Below, one piece after another: positions 1 through 7,200 of a stretch of 8,015 bases of DNA (position 1 is its first letter; each line of letters opens with the position of its first letter). The position numbers were made by a program, and so were the translations under genes. The notes below the pieces were generated by a model that was not told where the DNA came from, ran no database searches, and worked only from the letters and a program-made list of their open reading frames with translations. The DNA comes from Deltaproteobacteria bacterium (lineage in GTDB: Bacteria > Myxococcota > XYA12-FULL-58-9 > JAUUZB01): contig JAUUZB010000126.1 in assembly GCA_030590185.1 (NCBI GenBank), positions 1-8,015 of the forward strand, written 5' to 3'.

Positions 1-1
1 C

Positions 2-1531
2 AACGAGCGTTTCAACCGCGCCAAGGATTTCCTGTTCAACCTCGGGGAGAGCGAGGGGCAGATCGCCTCCGGTCTCAACCTCGGCTACGTCACCCACCTC
101 CTCGGTGACCCAGAGGCGGCGGCCGCGTTGCTGGCCGAGGTCGATGACGTCGTCACCCGCACTGCCCAGGAGGGGCAGCTCGCGCAACTCCACGCCCAGC
201 GAGCCTCCCTAGAGCTCGCCCGGGGCGACACCGACGAGGCGCTCTATTCCTTGGCCACTGCCCTGCTGCTCTACCGCGGCCTTGGTCGGGGCGTGCAACA
301 ACAGCGGCTGCAGTCGAGCCTGTTGGCCGCCGAATTCCACCTGACCGCGAGCCCGCACCTGCACGCCTGCGTCAAGGAGGGCTATTGGCGCCTGCGGGCG
401 CCGGTGTTCGATCCGCGGCCGGGCCAGCGAGCGGTGGAGACCGTAGAGCGAATTGAAACACAGGCGTTGCCGCCCAGAGATCTCGTGGTCGCGCTCAACG
501 CCGCCGCGGTCGTCGCATTCAGCGCCTGGACGCCGCCGCATCTCCACTCCGGTGGTGGCGCCCCCGCACCACGCCCGGGCCGCGACCCGAGCCATCTGCT
601 CCGGCCGCAGATCCTGCACCAGGCACCGCGGTTGACCCCAGACCAGCAACGCGCGTTGGCGGGAATGGTGTTGAACGAGTTGGCCGGGATGGCTCGCCTC
701 CGTGAACCGTTGGTCAGCTTGAGGGGGGCTGGATGTCATCTCGAGTTCATCGCCCTGTTGCGGGGAGCCGCCCACGCCGCCTTCCTGCACAGCCGAGCGT
801 CGCTGGGGTCGGATACCGGCGTGGCGGCCGAGCGAATCGGTGAGCTGGTGAGCAGTTACCAACGGGCCAAGAACGTGCGGGTCCGGCCGAGGGGCTGCGC
901 GCTGCTCAAAGGCCCGACACCAGGGTTGGCCCAGGCGGCGCCCCTGCCCGACCGCGGCCCCGGACCTCGGATCCGTCCTGGCCGGCCACCGGACGTGGAG
1001 CTGATGGTTCCGGATCAGCCCGCCCCGGACCTGGGATTGATCCGCCCTGATCTGCCACGACCCTACCCAGGGCGGCCCCTCGAGCCCCCGAAGCGTTCGG
1101 CCCGGCGCGTCAGCGAAGACGTGCTAGCGCCAGAGATCCTGCACCAGCCCTGTTCCCTCTACCCTACCGATCGGGCGTTCGAGATCGTGGCCGCGTTTGT
1201 CGATGACTCGTCGGTTTTCGATCCCAAGGTCGTCTATAGAACCGTCGCAGATCCGGGTTGGCGAATGGCAGCGTTCGTCCGGCAGCCACGTCCCCTGGCG
1301 TGGCCTGGGGGTCCCGTCGACGTCTACGCCGCCCGCCTTCCCGTTCTAGGCGATGCCGGCACCCTCGAGTACTTCATCGAGGTCTTCGACGAGCACGGAA
1401 ACGGCCCGTCCAACTTTGGCGCTGCCGAGGCACCGGTGCGGTTGGAGCCCCATGCAGATCCGGTCCCCTGCGTGCAGTTGCCCGGCCCCTCTGAGCCCGA
1501 GATCAGCGAGGAGGGGGTGTTGATCTCCTAG
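2..1531 (+). CDS. TPR and Ig-like domain protein, 5'-partial, ended by an in-frame TAG
   Basis: The reading frame is open from the left edge, so the true start is outside the window; 509 residues are visible. Residues about 21-54 and 61-94 fit TPR helices (for example ARGDTDEAL, with the small and aromatic residues in TPR-like places), and a weaker third unit follows to about 120. Residues about 300-370 are a proline/arginine-rich linker. Residues about 376-480 form an Ig-like beta domain of the kind seen fused to TPRs in myxobacterial-type proteins: it opens with APEILHQP, has a VVYRT strand and ends with EYFIEVFDEHGNGPSNFG. A protein-protein scaffold role is likely from these families; no catalytic motif is seen. 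The middle (residues about 180-300) is poorly patterned and may be a degraded domain. The frame continues past the TAG into the next entry, so this may be the front half of a broken gene. Confidence 0.7.
   Translation, partial: NERFNRAKDFLFNLGESEGQIASGLNLGYVTHLLGDPEAAAALLAEVDDVVTRTAQEGQLAQLHAQRASLELARGDTDEALYSLATALLLYRGLGRGVQQQRLQSSLLAAEFHLTASPHLHACVKEGYWRLRAPVFDPRPGQRAVETVERIETQALPPRDLVVALNAAAVVAFSAWTPPHLHSGGGAPAPRPGRDPSHLLRPQILHQAPRLTPDQQRALAGMVLNELAGMARLREPLVSLRGAGCHLEFIALLRGAAHAAFLHSRASLGSDTGVAAERIGELVSSYQRAKNVRVRPRGCALLKGPTPGLAQAAPLPDRGPGPRIRPGRPPDVELMVPDQPAPDLGLIRPDLPRPYPGRPLEPPKRSARRVSEDVLAPEILHQPCSLYPTDRAFEIVAAFVDDSSVFDPKVVYRTVADPGWRMAAFVRQPRPLAWPGGPVDVYAARLPVLGDAGTLEYFIEVFDEHGNGPSNFGAAEAPVRLEPHADPVPCVQLPGPSEPEISEEGVLIS
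609..622 (+). repeat. 14-base direct repeat, copy 1 (encodes part of P-[QE]-ILHQ)
   Basis: AGATCCTGCACCAG here is identical to 1134-1147. The copies lie 525 bases (175 codons) apart and in the same frame, encoding PQILHQ at residues 202-207 and PEILHQ at residues 377-382. The second copy opens the clear Ig-like domain, so this one may mark the start of an older or degraded copy of that domain. Confidence 0.5.
1134..1147 (+). repeat. 14-base direct repeat, copy 2 (start of Ig-like domain)
   Basis: This is identical to 609-622. It encodes the PEILHQ stretch that begins the recognisable Ig-like domain, and such domains in bacterial TPR proteins often open with a P-x-I-x-H-x-P type motif. Confidence 0.5.
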
Positions 1532-1552
1532 CCGGCTGATTACGATAGAGTC

Positions 1553-2332
1553 TTGGAGGCCGGTCCCTCCGTCAGGGCACAGCCGGGCACGGTCACGGGC
1601 GCCCGCCCGGAGGTCAGCAGGGAGCCGATCCCGGTGTTTGAGATCGAGAAGATCGACGCCCCGGATCCGCCCCCGGTGGAAGAGGCGCCCCTCGAGTACC
1701 AAAAGGCGGCCCAGTACGAGAAGATCCTCGGTGCCTCGACCCTCGACCCCGACGTCGTGATCCTGCTAACCCCGAATCAGTGTCGGCGGCGTTACCTCGC
1801 GCCCGCGCCGCCAACCCCTCCAAAGCGTCGGGAGCGCCGGTCACAAATTCACCCCCGCTCCGTGTTCGCTGACGAGGGCCTCGATTTACGTTGGTTGGCC
1901 GATGGCCGCAGCGCCCGGCTCGGACCGTTGTTCGTCGAACAACCCCTGACCCCGTTCGACGATCCGGAGCCGGAACGCGCCCGCTCACCGTCCGCCCGGT
2001 CGGCCGAGATGCTCACTGCGCTCGTGACACATTTTGAGACGCTGGGCTTCCCTCGCTACGAGGCCGCCGCGGCACTCAATGCAGGCGCCATGGCCTGGCT
2101 CAATCGTGACGCCGACACGGCGTATCGCTCGGTGATGCGCGCCCGCGAGCTCTTCGCCGCGCTCGGGGACGTACGGGGGATCGCGGTCAGCTACGAGTGG
2201 CTCGGCTACATCTTCGAGCGCACCGGCGAGGCGGAGCTCGCGGCGGACCACTTGGGTTTGGCCCACAGCCTCTACGGGATGCTCGGGGATCAACCGGCCG
2301 CCGAGCGCCTGTCGAGCTATGCGCGGCAATAG
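1553..2332 (+). CDS. TPR-containing C-terminal part, possibly the severed 3' half of the upstream gene
   Basis: This is in the same frame as the upstream partial gene and separated from it only by the TAG at 1529-1531. The first possible start after the stop is TTG at 1553, with no clear Shine-Dalgarno sequence before it. A GTG at 1634 is a second option, with a purine-rich AGGGAG at 1617-1622 that is rather far upstream. Counting from 1553, residues 1-150 are proline- and charge-rich with no recognised fold (for example PPPVEEAP, PPTPPKRRERR). Residues about 167-205 and 207-245 are good TPR units (ALNAGAMAWLNRDADTAY, then YEWLGYIFERTGEAELAADH). The clean TPR pattern supports this frame over the antisense frames. 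It could be an independent small TPR protein, but the shared frame, missing start signals and matching domain style favour one original gene of at least 776 codons. The function is not recognisable beyond a likely protein-binding scaffold. Confidence 0.6.
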   Translation: MEAGPSVRAQPGTVTGARPEVSREPIPVFEIEKIDAPDPPPVEEAPLEYQKAAQYEKILGASTLDPDVVILLTPNQCRRRYLAPAPPTPPKRRERRSQIHPRSVFADEGLDLRWLADGRSARLGPLFVEQPLTPFDDPEPERARSPSARSAEMLTALVTHFETLGFPRYEAAAALNAGAMAWLNRDADTAYRSVMRARELFAALGDVRGIAVSYEWLGYIFERTGEAELAADHLGLAHSLYGMLGDQPAAERLSSYARQ

Positions 2333-2344
2333 CGCTGGTTCATC

Positions 2345-2362
2345 GGGGTGCGCCGCAGCCCC
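2345..2362 (+). terminator. weak hairpin between convergent stop codons
   Basis: Within the 39-base gap between the convergent stops, GGGGTGC and GCAGCCCC can pair around a GCC loop, with one bulged G. No real T-run follows on either strand (TTCTGCCC on +), so this is at best a weak or imperfect shared terminator. It was judged by eye only. Confidence 0.22.
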
Positions 2363-2371
2363 TTCTGCCCG

Positions 2372-4180
2372 CTAAAGCGCCCGCGTCGCCTGTTTCAGCC
2401 ACCGCCGATCCGCCGCCGGCACCAGGGGCGCCAGGGTTTTGTACACGGTCCGGTGATAGCCGTTGAGCCACGCTACCTCATTGGCATCGAGCAACCGCCG
2501 CTCGATCAGCCGAGTATCGATCGGGCAGAGGGTCAGGGTTTCGAAGCAGAGGAAGTCCCCTTCGCCCACCGGCGCCTCGGTGACCACCACCAGATTCTCG
2601 ATCCGGATGCCATAGGCCCCGGCGCGGTAGAAGCCAGGCTCGTTGCTGAGCACGTTGCCCGCCTCGATGTGCGCCATGCCGCGCACGCTGATCGACTGCG
2701 GTCCCTCGTGCACGTTCAGGAAGGCGCCCACGCCGTGGCCGGTGCCGTGCCCGTAGTCGAGCCCGGCGTCCCACAGGGCGGTGCGCGCCAGCGTATCGAG
2801 CCGGATACCAGCGACCCCCTCGGGGAAGATCGCTCGGCCCAACCGGATGTGTCCCTTGAGCACCCGGGTGAAGCGGTCCCTCTGCTCCCTGGTCGCGCTC
2901 TTGCCGAGCAACACGGTGCGGGTGATGTCGGTGGTGCCGTCCAGGTACTGGCCGCCGGAGTCGACCAGGTAGATGCCCTTCGCCTTGAGCGGCACGCTGG
3001 TCTCGGGGGTGACCGAGTAGTGGATGATCGCGCCGTGGCCGGCGTAGCCGGAGATGGTGCGGAAGCTCAGACCGACGAAGCGGTCCCCCTCGCGGCGAAA
3101 GACCTCGAGTTGGTCCGCGGCGTTGAGCTCGGTGACGCCGCCCTCGGGCACCGCCTCCTCGAGCCAGCGTAGAAAGCGCACCATGGCGACGCCGTCGCGT
3201 ACGTGGGCGCTGGCCATGCCAGCGATCTCGGTGCGGTTCTTGCGCGCTTTCATCGCTGGGATGGGCGAGGTCTTCTCCACCAGCTTGGCACCCTTGACCA
3301 GGCTTGCCACCCAGGCGTTGCAGGTGGCCGGGTCGAGCCAGACCCGCTTGCGCGCCCGGCCGAGGGCCCGCAGGTCTGCGGCGGTCTTGGTGTAAGCGCG
3401 AACCTTCACCGCCGGGCCGAGTTTCTTGGCGAGGGCGGGGGGCACCTTGGCCGGATCAACGTAGAGGGTCGCGTTCTTGGCGGTGACCACCGCGTGGGCG
3501 ATCACCACCGGATTGAAATCGACGTCGCTGCCGCGGATGTTGAACAACCAGGCGATGCTGTCGAGGGTGGTCACCACGTGGGCATCGGCGCCGGCCTCCT
3601 TCATCTCCTTGCGCACCCGGCGCAGCTTGGTGGTGGTGGCCTCGCCGGTGACCGACTTCGGCCGCACCATGATCGGGGAGCGACGGGGTGCCGGTGCATC
3701 CGTCCAGATTTGATCCACCAGGTTGCGGTCGATCGCCTTGAGCTTCACGCCGGCCGCGTTGAGGCTGCCCTCGAGCTCCCGGTGCTGTTGGATCGAGAGC
3801 AGCCGCGGATCGAACCCGACCCGTTGTCCCTTCTTCAGCGTCTTCGCCAGCCAGTCCCTCTGGCTCGGGGTACCGCGCTCCGGCGCCTTGAACAACCGGA
3901 TGCCGGAGCCCCTGAGCTCCTCGCCCGCCTGTAAGTAGTAGCGCCCGTCGGTCCATAACCCCGCCGCGGTGTGGGTGATCACCAGATCCCCCGCAGAGCC
4001 GGTGAAGCCGCTGAGCCAACTGCGCCGCTCCCAAAAGGTCGGGACGTACTCGCCCTGGTGCGGGTCGGTGCTCGGTACCAGGTAGGCGGCGACGCCGGCG
4101 TCACGCATGAGGCGGCGCAGGGCGGCCAGCCGGGCCTTGGGGGAGCTCAGGGAGACGTTGGTCGAGCGCTTTTTTGCCAT
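2372..4180 (-). CDS. pepP: Xaa-Pro aminopeptidase (aminopeptidase P), M24B family, three-domain long form
   Basis: This is a dinuclear metal (usually Mn) cytosolic exopeptidase that removes the N-terminal residue from peptides with proline at position 2, and so serves peptide turnover. The 602-residue product has two creatinase-like N-terminal domains (about 15-150 with TGSAGDLVITH and WTDGRYYLQA, and about 165-310), the pita-bread M24 domain (about 320-535) and an M24 C-terminal region (about 540-602, FETLTLCPID). The five expected metal ligands are all present: D407, D418, H482, E514 and E528. The conserved H387 (IIHYS), H478 and H491 (NVHEGP) are also there. The length and C-terminal extension resemble the eukaryotic XPNPEP1 type more than the shorter E. 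coli PepP of about 440 residues. ATG at 4180 is chosen because GAGGTG lies five bases upstream; the longer TTG start at 4234 has no such support. It has no signal peptide. The family call is sure; the exact substrate preference is inferred. Confidence 0.95.
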   Translation of the reverse strand: MAKKRSTNVSLSSPKARLAALRRLMRDAGVAAYLVPSTDPHQGEYVPTFWERRSWLSGFTGSAGDLVITHTAAGLWTDGRYYLQAGEELRGSGIRLFKAPERGTPSQRDWLAKTLKKGQRVGFDPRLLSIQQHRELEGSLNAAGVKLKAIDRNLVDQIWTDAPAPRRSPIMVRPKSVTGEATTTKLRRVRKEMKEAGADAHVVTTLDSIAWLFNIRGSDVDFNPVVIAHAVVTAKNATLYVDPAKVPPALAKKLGPAVKVRAYTKTAADLRALGRARKRVWLDPATCNAWVASLVKGAKLVEKTSPIPAMKARKNRTEIAGMASAHVRDGVAMVRFLRWLEEAVPEGGVTELNAADQLEVFRREGDRFVGLSFRTISGYAGHGAIIHYSVTPETSVPLKAKGIYLVDSGGQYLDGTTDITRTVLLGKSATREQRDRFTRVLKGHIRLGRAIFPEGVAGIRLDTLARTALWDAGLDYGHGTGHGVGAFLNVHEGPQSISVRGMAHIEAGNVLSNEPGFYRAGAYGIRIENLVVVTEAPVGEGDFLCFETLTLCPIDTRLIERRLLDANEVAWLNGYHRTVYKTLAPLVPAADRRWLKQATRAL

Positions 4181-4257
4181 GACTGCACCTCGGGTTGGGG
4201 CGCTAGTGGTTACAGATGCCGGCGGCTGGCGCAAGCGCTCGGAGTCAGTGGACCGGG
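4181..4257 (-). other. short intergenic spacer between propeller gene and aminopeptidase gene
   Basis: These 77 bases separate two minus-strand genes. The only signal I can support is the Shine-Dalgarno sequence at 4186-4191. I see no strong hairpin plus T-run and no clear -35/-10 pair, so read-through from the propeller gene into the aminopeptidase gene is possible but not shown. Confidence 0.4.
4186..4191 (-). promoter_or_regulatory. ribosome binding site of the aminopeptidase P gene
   Basis: GAGGTG on the minus strand, with five bases (CAGTC) before the ATG at 4180. It matches the anti-Shine-Dalgarno core and decides the start in favour of MAKKRS over the in-frame TTG 54 bases upstream. 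Confidence 0.75.
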
Positions 4258-7200
4258 CTACTCAAAGACGGCGAAGGTCCCCAACCGATCGGTGAGCACG
4301 CGCACGGTCTCGTCCTCAGCATCGATCACAAAGCGGCGACCACTGCCGGTGGAGAGGTCGCCGTCGCTGTCCAGATCGATCTCGATGTACGCGTACAGCG
4401 GCCGCACCACGTCGCGATAGCCGCTGGCGCCTTCCACCCGCGGCAGGAAGTTGTGACCCTCTGGCACTGCATGGAGGTCATCGGCGGCGAGGTCGTCGGC
4501 GCGTAAATAATCGACAGTGCGCAGGAAGAGCTGGGCGTCGGCCAGCACCGCGGGTAGCCGCCACAGGGGTATCACGATCTCCACCCCGCGCGGCGGCGAT
4601 GCTTCGAGGTCGAGTCCCTGACGAGCGAAATTCGTCACCGAGCTGTCATCCAGTCGTGCTCCGAGACGCCCCTCCACACGCAAACGTACGCCATCCACAT
4701 CGTCGCTTCTGACCCGGGTCAAGCGGGTGTCGCCGACGACCTCGTGCAACGCACTGATGGGCACCATCACACCGGGCGAGGTGATGCCCGCACGAGAGAG
4801 ACCGGACTCGAATTCTCGCGGGCTCCTGCGGGCATTGATCCGCCGGTTGAGGTGGCTCGGGCGAATGGCCTCGAGGAAACGGTCGGGTCCCTCACGATTG
4901 GCGACGGCCTCGGTGGGCACGAATGCCACCTTTGTGTTGCCACGAAAACTCCCCGTTTGGCCCACCAGAACGGCCAACACGCCCGCCTCCCGGCTAACCA
5001 CGGCGATGTCGTTGACACCGTCGCCGTTGAGGTCACCGACGGTCAGGGAGCGGGGATCTGCGCTGACGATGAAGTCGACGAACGGGTCGAACGTGCCGTC
5101 ACCGTGTCCGATGTGGACTTTCAGGACACCGGGCACACCCGGCACCACCGCCGCGATATCGGCGCTGCCATCACCGTTGACGTCGGCCGCCCGCAGGTCG
5201 GCGGCAGCGTCCCGATCGGTGGGTGAGCGCTGGCTGTTTAGGTCGATCGCCGCCAACAGAGTGCCGGTCCCGTCGCTGAGGACGATGGAGATGTCCTGGG
5301 TCGGATCCGTGTCTGATGCGAAGGACTCCCATGCCACACACAGGTCGAGCTGACCGTCCTGATTGAAGTCAGCCACGTCCAAAGCGAGGATGGAGCGATC
5401 TATGTCGAGCCGCTGATGGAGAACCAACGCACCGAGACCATTATTGAAATAGGTGACTATTTCGCCGTTCTCGGCGGAGGGGTCGGAAGTATTCACCGAC
5501 GCCGCCACGACGAGATCATCGAGGCCGTCGTGGTTGAGGTCTGCGAACAATGCGTCGCGCGGGAAGTACGGAGGAAGCAGCGTCTGGCGGGCGCCATAGC
5601 CCCCCACGCTGACGTCCCAGAATACATCGATGACGTGGGTGGTCTCGGTCGTAACGAAGAGGTCGGGCAGGTCGTTCCCATCGAGGTCACCTCCGCCGAC
5701 TGCCAACGGAAACGGTGCGGTGAAGATGGACGTCGGACTGAGCAATCCAGTGCCGCCTACTCCGGCCGGGGCGTCGCTAACAAACACCAGCAATTCGTCG
5801 TTGTGGTACGAGGGGACCGCAATATCCGGAACTTCGTCACCATTGAAATCGGCCAGGTAGGGATTCCCCGGTCCGTCCTCAATAACCGCCGACACGCTGC
5901 TGGTCAGCGTGTCGTCTCCCGTTCCACCGGTCCGTTCAAATACAATCAGGTTTGGTGTGTCTTGGCTAGCGAGCGCGGGCTTGCTCGTCGCGATCACATC
6001 TAGATCACCATCCCAATCGAAGTCCGTCATTGCCGTGGCGTGCGGTGCGTCTCCCATCGAGTACGACCGGGGCTCAGCAAAGGCTGTCGTTGCCAACGCG
6101 GAGTTGGCGCTGCTGAGGATGATATCGATGGCCGGAGCGCTCTGCGCGGCCACGGCCAGGTCCGGAAAACCGTCGCCATTGAGATCAGCGATGGCAATTC
6201 CACGGGGATTGGCGTCAACCGCAAGGAGGATGGGTGACGACGTGCCCGCGGCGCCGGCACCGAGCCCCAAAAAGAGAACGACCTGGTCGGTCTCCTTGAG
6301 CGTGACTGCGAAGTCAGGAGCGGCGTCGCCGTTGAAGTCTCCGCTGACCAAGCCGGCGGGGTCGCCACTGATCGGGCTGGACCCTGCCAGGGCCAGGTCG
6401 ACGCTCAGCAATCCCGCTTCGCCAATATTTTCCATGACGTCGACTCGGTTGCCGAGCGTGTGGGCGATGATCAGATCGGTATCACCATCCAGGTCGATGT
6501 CAGACGCGACCACATACCGCGGCGCCTCGTTGGTCTCGAAGCGCAGGGGCTCCAGGAAGCTCCCGTCGCCAACCCCTAGATGAACCAAAATGACGTCGCG
6601 TACGAGGTGGGCGGTCACCAGATCTACGATGCCGTCGCCATTGAAATCGGCCGCCGCGAGGTCGCGTGAAAATAGCTCTGTGTCGTGCGACACCGGGTCG
6701 GCGAAACCACTCGCCTGCGCCAGCCGGACAACCCACTCGCCCCCTGCGTTGGCGGCGATCAAGTCGCTGCGGCCGTCTTGGTCAATATCGACCACCTCGA
6801 CGGCGGTTGGGTTAAAGCCAATGGCGACCGTGACCGGGGGGGCAAAGATGCCGCCGCTATCGCCTTCGAAGTAGATCGCCGTCGCTGCCGTATTTGACGC
6901 CGCGATCAGGTCGAGTCGATCATCACCGGTCATTTGCGCGGCACTCAGGAAATCGACCTCGGTACCCGCCGCCAATGAGATCGGCGTTAGCAGCTCACCG
7001 TCTCCATCGGGATGACCCGGATAGAGCAGTATGTCGGTCTCGGCCGTGCTGCCGGCGACGATATCCATGCGTCCATCCCCATCGAAATCTCCACTCGAGA
7101 CGGCGGAGGGCTCCCACGGGCAGAGGCCGGGGTCAGGGGGAGCGCAGGGAACCGGGGGTGTAGGGTAGCTCGCCAACGGTGCGAACGGCTCTGCTCCGGT

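Noticed and set aside
209..862. 217-codon minus-strand frame opposite the TPR gene
   Set aside because: It is antisense to a clear TPR pattern, its product is Gln/Arg-rich with no fold, and such frames are common in GC-rich DNA.
2348..3934. Long plus-strand frames (274 and 243 codons) opposite the aminopeptidase
   Set aside because: The minus strand encodes a full enzyme with all active-site residues; the plus-strand products are His/Gly/Ala-rich shadow sequences.
4170..4175. Run of six T on the + strand, resembling a terminator tail
   Set aside because: It is the complement of Lys codons at the start of the aminopeptidase (MAKKR), and no stem precedes it.
4181..4234. 18-residue N-terminal extension of the aminopeptidase from TTG at 4234
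   Set aside because: No ribosome binding site supports it, and the ATG at 4180 has a well-spaced GAGGTG.
4727..6583. Plus-strand frames of about 160-220 codons opposite the propeller gene
   Set aside because: They are Ser/Arg/Pro-rich and read the complement of the FG-GAP repeats; no domain is visible and the minus frame is unambiguous.
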